Shown here piece after piece: positions 24,907 through 35,684 of a DNA stretch of 64,000 nt; the first letter of the stretch is position 1, and every line of letters starts with the position of its first letter. The position numbers and the translations under genes are program-made. This DNA comes from Piscicola geometra. Taxonomy: Eukaryota > Annelida > Clitellata > Hirudinida > Piscicolidae. The DNA is taken from positions 1,535,201 through 1,599,200 of the forward strand of contig OX030965.1 in NCBI GenBank assembly GCA_943735955.1. Direction: 5' to 3'. The notes beneath the pieces were generated by a model that was not told the origin of the DNA, did no database searches, and saw only the letters and a list, made by a program, of their open reading frames with translations.

Positions 24907-25204
24907 CAGTGTCACAACCAGGGTCTCACAATTTTTCGAAAATAGATGAGTTTTTTTGGTGGGAGTGGGGGGGGGGGGTAATGAATTTTTCAATATGCCC
25001 TAGGACAATGATATTTTCTCTGGATGGCCATCGGGTCTTTATCTCACGAAACATTTCATATATCAACACAGAAAATAGAGATCCCACCAAAATAACACTA
25101 ACATGTAAAAAATTCTGAGAAAAATAGAGCACCACTAGACATTAACTAAACTTTTAAATCTTTAGACTTATCTTATATAAATTTTTCCAGTCATGCCACA
25201 GTAT
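24907..25204 (+). mobile_element. hAT-B copy 2, left end only
   Basis: CAGTGTCACAACCAGGG matches the hAT-B terminus. Subsequent sequence matches 13340-13630 closely (ATGAGTTTTTTTGGTGG, GGATGGCCATCGGGTCTTTA). It is cut by a TIR-A end at about 25205. Confidence 0.85.
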
Positions 25205-25611
25205 AGTGGGAGGTTGCTCAAGATGAACCAGTTCCAAAGATAGAACGGGCTTATTTACAGTTATGCGCTTTGAAAAATAATTTTTTCTTTATTTCATATC
25301 TATGCATCCAACTTAGATGCACATTTTTATGTTGGTTTCGTTTCGAAAAGTTGTCTCATTCAATTAAAATACTTGAAGAACTGATTTCTAAAAGAATTGT
25401 TAAAATATTGGAAGAAAACATTTTGATTTTTTTTGCTCAACTTCCGAAGGTAAATAATTTCAATTTTTTTATTAGTAATTAGATGATGAAATACAGTTTT
25501 ATTGTGTGCAAGTTGTCAATTTAAAAATTGAGTAATTTTTCTGTTATGTTTCCTAACATGGACCACGAATAATTGTCTAAGATGAGCTTTAGAATGAGAC
25601 TGTAGAAGTTG
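25205..25611 (-). mobile_element. TIR-A copy E (reverse, partial)
   Basis: GGGAGGTTGCTCAAGATGAA at the left is the TIR-A terminus. TGTTGGTTTCGTTTC and AAGTTGTCTCATTCAATTA match the interior in reverse. It is cut at the right by LINE-2b. Confidence 0.8.
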
Positions 25612-25615
25612 ATAA

Positions 25616-26593
25616 TTCTATATATATTCGATAGGAAGCCAGTGAAGTTTTATGAGATTATCATTTGATGACTGAACAAGGTGATGACCTGGGTAATCAC
25701 AATTGAGTGTGATTCTAGCAGCCTTGTTTAAAACTGACTGTAGACGATTTCTTTCTTGATTGGTGATATTATATAATAGCGAGTTACAGTAGTCAAGTCT
25801 GCTTAGTATTAGACATCGGGAAAGTGAGACGGAGAGATCAGTAGTAATGAATGGGCGTATGTGTTTGATTGCTTTGAGATGATAGTGTGATGATTGGATG
25901 ATAGATGTGATGTGGTTTTTGAAAGTGAGCTTGCTATCAATGGTGACTCCGAGTATTTTGAGAGTGTTATTGATGGGGATGTTATTTGAGTTGATGTCGA
26001 CAGATGATATGGTATTTAAACTATTTAGTTGAAAAAGAGTGCCTATTTTTATTATTTCTGATTTAGGGGTGTTGAACTTGAGATAGTTATTGAGGAACCA
26101 AGTTTCCAAGGTTTGTATGCAAGATGTGAGGTTACTAGTAGCTTGGTTGGATGTATTAGGTGTGATGAATTAAAGAAGTTGTATATCATCAGCATTTATG
26201 GTAGGTTATATTGAATTGGTTGACTATATTTGAGATAGGTGAGATGTATGTAGTGAAAAAAAGAGGTCCAAGATCAGAGCCTTGAGGAACCCCATGTTGT
26301 ATATTGGTTGGTGATGAGATGTGTGAACCTAATTTAACTTGATAATGTATATTTTCTAAATATGACGACAGTCAGTTTAAAGCAGTTCCATCAGCTCCAA
26401 GTTCTTTATAAAGTCTGTCGATGAGGATGGAATGGCTGATGGTGTCGAAGGCTGCTGATAGGTCGAGTGATACGAGGAAGGTGGTGTTTTTGAGTCACAT
26501 CCATTGAAAATGTGGTCAGTTAGATGGAGTAGGGCTGTTTCTGTAAAGTGGTTAGGTCTGTAGGCTGATTGATGACTGGGGTAGTTCGGATAA
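25616..26593 (-). pseudogene. LINE-2b: RT fragment of an L2-like LINE
   Basis: About 90% similar by eye to LINE-2a (41821-42790). The 163-codon frame (26109-25618) runs from the RT thumb (LKFNTPKSEIIKIG, ILGVTIDSKLTFKNH, SRLDYCNSLLYN) to KLHWLPIEYI. Upstream at about 26190 the YADD box is broken by a two-base deletion relative to LINE-2a. Both the 5' region and the 3' tail are missing, so this is a fragment. Confidence 0.85.
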
Positions 26594-26689
26594 AAGAAAT
26601 AAGTAATTTACCCTCGGTCATTATTTTACAAGTTTTTGTCGTAAATAACTATGTTTTATTCATGGTTGTTGTATTTTATTATTTAATCT

Positions 26690-26945
26690 AATAAGAAATT
26701 GAATTAAAATTTAAAGAATATTTCATATCTATACAAAAATTCGATTTGTATTAAACAAGTTCATTGTAATAGAGCAATATTTGTAATGACAGATAAAAAA
26801 ATAGGATGAGATGTTTCGCAAACGGATTATATTTTCCGATTCAGCACACAAAATTGATGAAAAATCATCTATTCATATTTCATTTACGTAAAATTTGTTT
26901 CGATTCGTCGGTCAGTGTAATTAAACTAAGATATCTTAAAAGCGT
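26690..26945 (+). repeat. Dispersed repeat S, copy 1
   Basis: Matches 30310-30565: ATAGAGCAATA, AGCACACAAAATTGAT and AAATCATCTATTCATATTTC. Class unknown. Confidence 0.65.
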
Positions 26946-27217
26946 GCTGTGATTTTTTTTCGTTTCAACACAAAAATCCTTTAGAACGCACTTACAAAAA
27001 TATTACATACGATTTACAAAAACTTTTTCAGCCAATGTGATTAATTTTTTTATACCAAATTTTAAACTCGCCAATTAAATTTTTTTCATGGAGTTTGTAC
27101 AAAAAATGTTTTTATATTGAAAACCAAATAAAAATGTGTTTTTTTTAAAATAAGTTTTTCAAAAATAAATTATGTCCGAAAAATTGATATTTTATTTTAT
27201 GCTATAGAACATAGAAC

Positions 27218-27323
27218 ATGGGGAGTGGGGACGGCTTAGATGGTAGACGATGGACCTGCAACTCAAAAACTGGCCGTTGGAATCCCTGATGAGCAACCGT
27301 GAACTATCATGTACCTAGTGTAT
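27218..27323 (+). mobile_element. SINE-1 copy, 3' truncated
   Basis: GGGGACGGCTTAGATGG, GGACCTGCAACTCAAA, a degenerate B box (CGTTGGAATCCC) and ATGTACCTAGTGTA. Confidence 0.78.
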
Positions 27324-27443
27324 TTTGACAAAACTAAACGAACACTGTTAAATTTTATTTATTTTTGTCATTTCATAATTATCAACTTTCAGAAGCAGCT
27401 TCTTTGATGAGCAGACTTTGTATTCAAAATGTAAATATTGGGT

Positions 27444-27651
27444 AAACGGGTAGCTGAATGGGTGAACGGGTAGCTGAGTCGGCAACGACTCTCGGCTTTG
27501 ACCAATAATGAAAGGTCCTAGGTTCAAGTGCAACCAATGCCCTAGTAACCCAAAGACGCAAATGAAAATATGCAGCCTAAGTGGCCTGGAAGCCCGTTCG
27601 GGTTATACGCCACTATAATTATGCTCGTCATTATTATTATATTACACTCGA
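27444..27651 (+). mobile_element. SINE-2: second tRNA-derived family
   Basis: A tRNA-like head GGGTAGCTGAGTCGGCAACG, with B-box-like TAGGTTCAAGTGC, is followed by a body. The tail is GGAAGCCCGTTCGGGTTATA, then CGCCACTATAATTATGCTCG and ATT repeats. The head is preceded by a near duplicate of its first 20 bp. The tail matches the reverse complement of the LINE-1 3' end. A 3' fragment occurs at 35632-35684. Confidence 0.78.
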
Positions 27652-27985
27652 AAAGACAAAATTAGATGTCAAGGTTTTTTGATGGATTTAGTATAATTTT
27701 ATAGTGCTGAATCCAAAAATGATATTCTCTTTGTTCAATCAGGTCAACTTTTTTATCTATGGTCACGTGGCCGTTTTCTTAATTCTCCATATATAAAGAA
27801 TATTTAATGTTGTTTTTTAGCAATTGTTTATATTTCTGAAATTCAAATAAGTTATTTTTATTTTGTTATTAAGAGTTTATTTGAATTTTAAGTAAATATA
27901 TTCTCTATACTTAGTAGATAAAATGAAAAAAGCTAGAAGGCATTGCCAAAACAACCCAGACGTATTTTTTTATATATGCGGTGAG

Positions 27986-29219
27986 CAGTGTTGTTCCAGT
28001 TAACTGTAACTGTAACTGAAATGTTAAATTAACTGGAAAATATGATTCAGTTAACTGTAACTGTAAATCAATGCATAACTGTGACTGAAATAGAAACTTA
28101 AAAACAAGAATACTAACTGAATAGTAACTAAAAAATATATACTTAAAAAATGGGAAGCGCTACAAGATAAAACATTAGCGGATGCACGTTTTTGAGCAAT
28201 AATATTATTAATTTATTTTATTCTTCGAGTCCGATTATATTAATTTAGTGTTTTACATAGTTACTTTTTTTGACCAGTTGAATTATACAATTTTTTATGA
28301 AATGTTTAAGGTTTATAGCGGCAAAAAACAAGAAAATGGCGTATGGGCCTATTTTATTTACGAAGCTTCATGCGACAAAAGTGAATGTCAGGTTTCAGAA
28401 GAGGATGATAATGATAAAGAGAAAGTTACCAGGCAACACACTGTAGTTGATAATTATTTACGTAATTACATTTATAAATATTATTTACCAAGTTATGAGC
28501 ATAATTTATAATCCATTAAATAATTTCAATTAAACGGTCGTAAATATGTGCAATTTCTATCATTTAGGTTCAGAGAAAATGATTTCTTTGATAAAATATT
28601 ATAAGAACAATGTAGAAGATCGACTTCGTAAAGATCTTCAAACTGGACATCGCTTTGTCATTAGCATGGATTGGTGGACTAAGAAGGGTCTTACACTTTC
28701 ATGTCTCGGGATCTCAGCACCCTTTTATAATCCTTCAATGCGTCGTGCGATTCAGGTCCTGCTAAATGTTAATTCTGGGTCTCACCCACATACAGAAGAA
28801 ATGTTAGCACTTAAATTATTATTATTAGCTTCTTTTGCGCAAGACATACCCTTCACAAGCGTATGTGGAAAGGGTGTTTTAAGTGTGCGGAGATCAAACT
28901 GCAAGGAAAAAAATCGCCTCAGCAAAAATTGAATTGACGACATTTATGAAAATGAACAGCGTATATTATGAATAATGTATTTATACATCTTTTAAATAAT
29001 TTGACTTTTAAACATTAATTTGGGCTGTATTATAAATAACAATTATTTTTTTCCCCTCTTGATTAACAGTAACTGTAACTAATAAAAATAACTGAAACTG
29101 AAATAGTAACTGAAAAATTAAAATTTGCATAACTGTAACTTGAATAGTAACTGAAAAATTGAATTTTTCATAACTGTAACTTGAACTTGAACTGAAAAAT
29201 CCGAACTGGAAAATCACTG
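27986..29219 (+). mobile_element. hAT-C with perfect 8-bp TSD
   Basis: Ends CAGTGTTGTTCCAGTT and AACTGGAAAATCACTG are inverted. Flanking 8-mers GCGGTGAG are identical at 27978-27985 and 29220-29227. Both subterminal zones consist of repeated TAACTGTAACTG and ACTGAAATAG words (28003-28135 and 29066-29205). The length is 1234 bp, and it retains two transposase pieces. Confidence 0.93.
28248..28932 (+). pseudogene. hAT-C transposase fragments: BED-like finger and first catalytic segment
   Basis: The first piece (about 28290-28420) reads YSGKKQENGVWAYFIYEASC then DKSECQ, like a BED finger start (S.VW.YF....C..C) without its His pair. The second frame (28546-28932) contains LRKDLQTGHRFVISMDWWTK then KGLTLSCLGISAPFYN. 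This matches the hAT block around the first catalytic Asp, usually F.ltlD.WTs..n..yl.vtaHF. It ends soon after SHPHTEEM. The C-terminal half, including hATC, is deleted, so the copy is non-autonomous. Confidence 0.75.
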
Positions 29220-29929
29220 GCGGTGAGTATACTCAACTTTCTAACAGAAATCCAGTGACTAATTTCACAAAGATGGATTACCACAGCTATTTTAAATTTA
29301 AGCTTGGTGACCAAGATAAAAATTGGGCTTCTCACATAGTGTGCAAGACATGCACAGAGAATCGGCGTCGTTGGACCAAAGGCAAGATGAGTAGCTTAAA
29401 GTTTGGTATTTCTATGGTTTGGAGGGAACCAAAAAACCACGCTAATGACTTATTTTTGTGCTGTTTATGTAAAAGGAATAAATAGAAATAACAGAAATAG
29501 ACTTGAATATCCTGATCTGGAATCAGCACGTCGTCCAGTTGCTCGTTGCAACGAAATTCCTGTACCTGTTTCACTGAACTAGACAGTGAAAGTGATGAAA
29601 ATTCATCTGTTGAAGGGTAAGATGATGATGACGTATTAGTTAATGAAGCTGTTCCAACTCCATTTTCACAAATGGAACTAAATGATTCAGTTCGTGATTT
29701 CAACTTATCTAAACCAGCTGCTGAACTTTTAGCATCGAGACTGAAAGATGAAAATTTTCTTTGTGACGATGTTCGAATAACTTTTTATCGAAACAGACAT
29801 CAAGAGCACCTGCATTTTTTTTGCTGGACACTGAAAAGAGATGTGTCTACAAATGAGCACTCTAGAAGTTGCAAAAAAAGAAAATGTATGCCTTGATTGT
29901 TAAATAAAAAACTTGAAATTCTTTTTTAT

Positions 29930-31030
29930 GTTATATTTTACTTATACTTATCATTTAAAAAACTAATGGATTTGAAGTTTTAAATATGTTAAATTTATGT
30001 TGTATTAGAAATATTTTTTTTCAAATGAACAGACTCTAAAAAAAATAGTAATATAAATATATGAAAATACCGCAACAAATGTCAGAAAGATTTCATTGAA
30101 AATTTCAATTTTAAAAAATTAAAATAGCTTAAAAACTTGACCTGATACAGAAAAACTGAAATCGTTTTTGAAATCAGCAGCTAAAATTCTGTATAAATCA
30201 GTTTAAAAAATTCAGACAGCAGAATTTTTTTTGTTTTTGGTTGCCTTGTGTTATTATTAATAACAATTTTGTTTTTTTGTTGCTGTATTTTAATAGGTTT
30301 TGTTTCTCGGATATATATAAATTGAAGTTATATAAAAATGCACAAAATATTTTAAAACTATACAACAATTTGACTTGTAGTTCATTGAAATAGAGCAATA
30401 CTTTTGATGACATAAACAAAAAAATGGAAGAAAACGGTAAAAAAATCAAATTTTTGGATTAAGCACACAAAATTGATAAAAATCATCTATTCATATTTCC
30501 TTCAGATAAAAAACTGTTCACTTTGTCAGCCAGTGTTATTAATAAATTTCCTAAAACAAATTTTCTAACAGTTGCCCAGTATTTTGCAGCGGTAAAAGCA
30601 TTCACTCGAACATTTTTCAACTCATTTGCATATACATGATAAACTGATTAATTATCACATAAAACGAATTAATAGTGGGAATTCAGACTTTAGGGTCAGA
30701 AAAATTACGACACAAGTGTTTTTATGCTTGTGCTAAGAACTACTGTATTATTCTCTTTTATAATTTTTTTTGCATATACGTTAGCTCACTAGAATTATTT
30801 TACAAAAAGTAAGATTAATGAAATATTATTCAAAATTATATCATTTCATATAAATCATAAAAATCTCTAATGGTTGAATAATTCTACTCATTAAACAATG
30901 TTTTTCACTAATTCTTCAACATCTGAAATTGTAAATTATATTTTTTTCAAGGTTCAAATAATGGATCATATTAAATAATCTAAGACCACCAAGTTACGTA
31001 GTTAAGGAACAGAGTTTGAAGAATTTTTAA
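29930..31030. other. No gene; contains dispersed repeat S copy 2 at 30310-30565
   Basis: AT-rich. Only the similarity to 26690-26945 is recognised. Confidence 0.6.
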
Positions 31031-31053
31031 CAACTAAAAGTAATTTGTAATAA

Positions 31054-31092
31054 TAACCCTAACCCTAACACTAACCCTTACCCTAACCCTAA
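31054..31092. repeat. Interstitial telomere-like (CCCTAA)n
   Basis: Six to seven hexamers, TAACCCTAACCCTAACACTA then ACCCTTACCCTAACCCTAA. The reverse is TTAGGG with two variants. Too short and internal to be a chromosome end. Confidence 0.85.
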
Positions 31093-31232
31093 AGATCCAC
31101 CTCTTAACCATGTAAATCCATCCAAAAGTTGGTGGTGTTAGATTATTTTTAAAGACCCAAAACAATGATTTTTCCCAAAATGAGAGCCAACAGATTAATT
31201 TTAAACTAATTTGTTGAAAATTCATTTTTTTA

Positions 31233-31445
31233 TTAAATTGCACTGCTTTTTCTGCAAAGTAGAAAGCTGTTCATTATTATCATTTGATGCTTTCTCCAGT
31301 ATGGAGCGACGCTCCATTGGAGCGTTGCACCATGAAACAAATTCTTCCAATTCGTTCTGATCGGATCCATCATCTGGGCAGCGTAGATTCTCATGTTGAA
31401 AGGCTTCAGGTCAGCCTCGAGCGTAGATAGCCCTGTCAATTCAAG
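31233..31445 (-). pseudogene. C-terminal tail of an RTE-like LINE ORF
   Basis: LSTLEADLKPFNMRIYAAQM then MDPIRTNWKNLFHGATLQWS resembles the last residues of many animal LINE ORF2 proteins (LE.DL..L......A.DR..WR.LV). The end overlaps a palindrome, ATGGAGCGACGCTCCAT (31303), which recurs at 60794 at the end of the RTE-like LINE there. That links the two as one family. Confidence 0.6.
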
Positions 31446-31499
31446 AAGAATTCTAGGAAGCCTTCAGTTCTTGGGTAGATTGGGGAAAACGCAGCCTTA

Positions 31500-31949
31500 G
31501 TGTCGGACCCATCTTGAAGGTGAGAAACATGACCAAACACCTGTTTGAGAATAAGTATTTCAAAAGCCTTGAAGATATTTCATCTAAACATTTGAATCTG
31601 CTTTAACAATATAATTATGAATGTTCTTTGAATGAGGTCAGTCCAAAGATTGTTTGAACTGAGAAACGGGGTTAAGATAGGCTCAATGAGCAGCCTTCTA
31701 CTTTTTTCAAAAAAGAAAAACAATTAAACAAATGAAAACTTGGTTTTTGGGAAAAATTACACAATAAAAAAAAGGTTTTTCAGTTTTAAAACTGATTTAA
31801 ACTATATTTGAAGGGCTGATTTCAAATACGAAATCAGTTTTCTTCTACCAGCTTTAATTTTTCAGAAAAGTTGCATTTTAATCTGAAGTTTTTGCTTTTG
31901 GAAAAATTTGTTTTTCAAAACATATAAAAAATATAGAAATATAGAGAAA
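31500..31949. other. No gene seen
   Basis: AT-rich, nothing recognised. Confidence 0.5.
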
Positions 31950-31950
31950 A

Positions 31951-32004
31951 GTCAGGTAAAATAGGATAGTCTGGTAAAATGGGATAGTCGGGTAATATGG
32001 GATA
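31951..32004. repeat. 18-bp x 3 tandem at the pogo-like left end
   Basis: GTCAGGTAAAATAGGATA, GTCTGGTAAAATGGGATA, GTCGGGTAATATGGGATA. Likely iterated transposase-binding sites. Confidence 0.9.
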
Positions 32005-32300
32005 CCACGGTTCTGGCTAAGTTTATATTTAAAATCAAATAAAAAAATTATGAACTGCTTGAATTAGACCCCAATGATAGAATGAAGCAAAAAAAATTAG
32101 TTGATTACTGGCCTACTGCTCGTTTCAGGCCAGAAAGTGTTTTGTGACTTTCGAAAGTTTTGACAAAGATAATTTCACAATTTCAAACTAAATGTTAAAA
32201 AGTCTTTTAGAACTAAATTTTAATTTTAACGTGCAGTAAAGTAGTTGTTTTTATTTAAATTGGTTCATTCTTTTGTTAAATTTTGTTTATATAAAAAAAA

Positions 32301-32493
32301 TAATAAATAATGCGTATTTATAATGCGCCAATGCACGCAACTGAGGCACCACTCACACAATATAAGTCGTGAAACACTGCATCCTTTACACTAGGTATAT
32401 GATAGCTCACGGTTGGCTCAATAGGGAACCGAACTGGCGACCTTTAAGTTGCGGGTCCAACGACTTTACCATTTAAGCCAACCCGCTCGCCAA
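32301..32493 (-). mobile_element. SINE-1, near full length
   Basis: The reverse strand reads TTGGCGAGCGGGTTGGCTTA, a degraded B box, ATACCTAGTGTAAAGGATGC, then TCACGACTTATATTG and CCTCAGTTGCGTGCATTGGC with an AATAAT-type end. Same extent as the 63098 copy. Confidence 0.88.
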
Positions 32494-32989
32494 GTATCAG
32501 CATTTTATCAGCAAGTATCAATAATTTCTATGTCTCGATAACATGTCGCCTAATATGAGACACTATATATTAGCTGAAAAAATGTAGAATTCCAAAAATC
32601 ATGCAATAACCTTCAATAAAAAATTATATATTGTAATTATTAATTTATCTCATTAAATTTGACTTCTAACCTAATACTATCTCTAAATTTTTTCACCAAG
32701 TTTAAAAAATGTTTTTGGTTATTTTTCTTTTCACATCGCCATTTTTCAGACAATTATGAAGATTCATTTCTCAAACCACGAAGAAAACTCCGTTAAAGTA
32801 ACATTTCAATTCACAATATATTATTATTAGTTTAATTTATTTTAAAAACACAGATAAAATTAAACATATCTTCTAGACATCAATCTGACTCCAGTAATAG
32901 CCGTGATCAATCGATCTGTTCTGATGATGAATCAACAGTATTTGTTTCATTTTCAAAAATGAAAAATAAAAAAACGCTGAATGTTTTTT

Positions 32990-33115
32990 TTTGCAAAATT
33001 TTCTCAAGATCAACGAGGAGAAATCTGGATTCAATGCTTCAGTTGTTCCATGAGGGCTCACCTTGATTGTGCCAGTGCCAAAAGAGAATATCTTATTTGT
33101 GACTTTTGTAAATAG
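32990..33115 (+). pseudogene. Pogo/jerky-type transposase C-terminus (Cys/His-rich)
   Basis: FAKFSQDQRGEIWIQCFSCS then MRAHLDCASAKREYLICDFC, K, stop. The WIQC..C..aH..Ca......ICD.C pattern is the zinc-binding tail seen in many invertebrate pogo/Tigger-like transposases. Upstream coding sequence is unreadable; stops and insertions dominate. Confidence 0.7.
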
Positions 33116-33344
33116 AAATTTATTTTCATCATTTACAATTCAATATAATAGAAGTTTTATGACGTTTTTCCCTTTTTCGTTCATGTTATAATGACATTTT
33201 ATTGAAAATTATAAATAAATGTTTAAAAAACATGTTGTTGCTTTATTATGAGTTTGAATTTGAAAAAGAAAAATACTAAAAGTTTTATTACGTCTTAATG
33301 CTTTTTAATTTATTTCAACTGCCTATTCCATATTACCCGACTGT

Positions 33345-34690
33345 TTTTTTATGAGCCTTCATTTGCACCACTTTTGAAAATTATTATTTTTGGATATAAA
33401 ATTAGAAAAAAATTTAATTTTTACAAATGACATATCATTACGAATGATTATAGGTTTTACTAAGAAAGTTTAATTGAACAAAATTATTAAAATTATTCGA
33501 TTTTGTTTCTTCAATTTAATTAAAAACTCGAGGTGCTATGAAAAAACTAATCCCATATTTTAATTCAAGGAATCAAATGCATATCAGCAAAATATTCAGA
33601 CAACAAAACGGCTGTTGGCCTGTGTTATTAAAATAGAATTTCAAACGAAAAATGTTTCTTTAATCTAGGGGAGAAGCATAATCATCGATTTCAAAATTTT
33701 AAAACGTTCACTCATGACATGATTGACACTAACAATATAAGAAGTTTGACACAAAAATTACTTTTTTATGTAAAAAATAACCCTCCCCCCATCCGCGATT
33801 GAAAAACACACAAAATGGGAGATGTTGAACCTTTCATTCACTAGAAAAACACATTTTTTAAACTTTTGGAAAACCTTTTTTTTTTCGATCTTTCTTGGTT
33901 AATATTTTCATTTAGAAAATTTTTTTAAACTTATTTTTAGTGAAAGGATGATCTTTTGATGTCAACAGGCATAAAAGTTCAAGTCTTAATCGCTTCTTTT
34001 TATAAACCAGCTTTTTTTATATTTTTGCTTTTTTAAACAATTTATTTTTCTTTCTTTTACTCTAGAAAAAGTTTTGACTGTTTTTTTGCTTGACCCGTTG
34101 CTTTGAAGCCTCCGAAAGACGGGATCTGTCCATCTCTAGGCTGCTGGCTCTTTTATAGAATGATGGATCTACTGACTTCATTCAATTTAATAGTTTCTTT
34201 AGTCTATAGATCACCCTACCGCACTGCCTCTTCATTCCAAGGTTGTGAACAAGAGTGTAATCGGTTTCAGAAGCCTGCTCACTGATTGGGTACTTCATAA
34301 TCCCTCTTCGTCAATGTCCTAGTCTCTCGCTTGCCGATCTGAAACCGTCTTGAGATAGAGCTGCATAATAAAAAGTAACTTATAAACTTACTTTATGTGC
34401 TCAACGGCTGCTTCTGACACCAAATGCACATCCAAGCAGGAAAACACCACCAGAACAACTTGAAATAGGAAGGTTCTATAACTAGACAGGCTAGGCGATT
34501 GTTTATCTGTGGGTTCTGGCTTGAGAACTCAGTGAGATCATTAAAGTAGTAAATAATATTTTTTTGTGTGGAATAAACCCAAAATTGTTGTTTCTGTAAA
34601 AAACAGCCCACTGGATACCATTATTTTCTCAAGGTAGAAAAGAAACTCATTGAATCGGTTCCAGGGTTTGGCTGAGCTCAGAAGACACCA
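33345..34690. other. No gene confidently seen
   Basis: 34100-34620 has somewhat higher GC and two short frames (34103-34285 plus, 34393-34611 minus). Neither has a recognisable domain or splice context, and neither is called. Confidence 0.5.
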
Positions 34691-34991
34691 GCTGAAGACA
34701 AGAGGTCAGACATGGACGATTTTTCATTCCCGGTCCCGTCCCGTTCCCGATAGGCCATCAGAATTTTGAATCCCGCCCCGTCCCGTTCCCGAAATTTTTT
34801 TTCCCGTATCGTCCCGCTCCCGGTGGACCATCAGAATTTGTATTCCTGTCCCGTCCCGTTCCCCTAACTCGATTCCCGGTCCCGACCCGTTTCCGAAACT
34901 TTTGATCCGGTCCTGACCCATTTCAACAACAAAAATTTGGTTTATTTATTTATTTTTGCTGCCGTTTTCACCGGTCGCAAACTTCCTAGTC

Positions 34992-35267
34992 CTAACATTT
35001 CTTAAAGTTCATTATTTGGAAATCAGAAAATATTTCTTTTAACAAAATAAAAAAACACGATTTAAATTTAAAATATTTATTGAAATTAAAGTATTGAAGT
35101 AACTCATTGTTTTTGAGTAATTCAATAAAGTCTTTATTGCTTTTAACACGGAATAAACCGTCAAAGGTTTTAGCTTTCAAAGTAGGTGATCTTGGGTCTG
35201 AAGTTAAACGACCAAATGTTGAAAAATTCCGTTCACAGGGAATAGAACTTGCAGGTATTCTAAACAA
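34992..35267 (-). pseudogene. hAT-A copy 3 hATC fragment
   Basis: FRIPASSIPCERNFSTFGRL then TSDPRSPTLKAKTFDGLFRV. This keeps the canonical PASSIPCERNFS dimerisation core better than copy 1 (SPCYIRCEQNFS). The frame after the core stays open to ELLKNNELLQYF. Upstream exon sequence (35330-35480) is frameshifted. It is useful for reconstructing the family's phylogeny. Confidence 0.82.
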
Positions 35268-35631
35268 AGTTTTGGCTACTTCTTGTAGTATTGGAATTTT
35301 TTTTACTTAAATAGATTTAACATCTTTATAATCTTCAATTTAGGTGGGACGTTATTGTGAATATTTGTTAAATTCATCCTCTTCTGAATTTTTTCCTTGG
35401 TTCATTATTATTACTTCCTCAATAATGTTAGAACTATGTTTTTTGACAACATTATTATTCTCCACAACTGCATAAATAAAATCATTCGAATAATTTGATA
35501 GTAAACATTTTTATTATAATTTTTACGTTATAAAAACTAACATATAGGGTATAAATATTTTATTTTTTTATACTGGGGGGTGCAACAGACATGATACTAT
35601 ATGAATAAGATCAATGAGCATTTTTTTTTTT

Positions 35632-35684
35632 CAAAGTGGGTTATACGCCACTATAATAATGCTCGTCATTATTATTATTATTAG
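35632..35684 (+). mobile_element. SINE-2 3' fragment inside hAT-A copy 3
   Basis: GGGTTATACGCCACTATAAT then AATGCTCGTCATT and ATT repeats. Flanked by GCAT(T)n (35618-35631) and GCATCTTTTTTT (35685-35697), a plausible target duplication. Other hAT-A copies lack it. Confidence 0.75.

Larger units (their letters stand above)
27923..29896 (+). pseudogene. Copy of an uncharacterised multicopy animal gene family, split by hAT-C
   Basis: The frame starts at 27923 with MKKARRHCQNNPDVFFYICG followed by E. It is interrupted by hAT-C, then continues in the same frame at 29228 as YTQLSNRNPVTNFTKMDYHS and LGDQDKNWASHIVCKTCTEN. Next come WTKGKMSSLKFGISMVWREP and KNHAND. I recall this pattern (YICG..., CKTC, WTKGK..LKFGIPMVWREPKNH) from repetitive genes of cnidarians and aphids, but know no function. 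Cys pairs suggest a metal-binding N-terminus. Beyond 29450 frameshifts appear. A later frame (29672-29896) has ELNDSVRDFNLSKPAAELLA and SRLKDENF, typical of the same family. Truncated and dead even without the insertion. Confidence 0.75.
31950..33343 (+). mobile_element. Pogo-like (Tc1/mariner superfamily) element
   Basis: The right end reads CCATATTACCCGACTG, and its reverse CAGTCGGGTAATATGG is found at the left (31985). The left end carries three tandem 18-bp versions. The interior has a C-terminal domain typical of pogo/jerky-type transposases. A SINE-1 inserted at 32301-32493. Heavily decayed. Confidence 0.75.

Noticed and set aside
31951..32004. CRISPR-like direct repeats
   Set aside because: Contiguous 18-bp units without spacers, at a transposon end in a eukaryotic context.
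34393..34611. 72-codon minus frame as a gene
   Set aside because: No domain, no splice context, no conservation evidence visible; length is within chance expectation.
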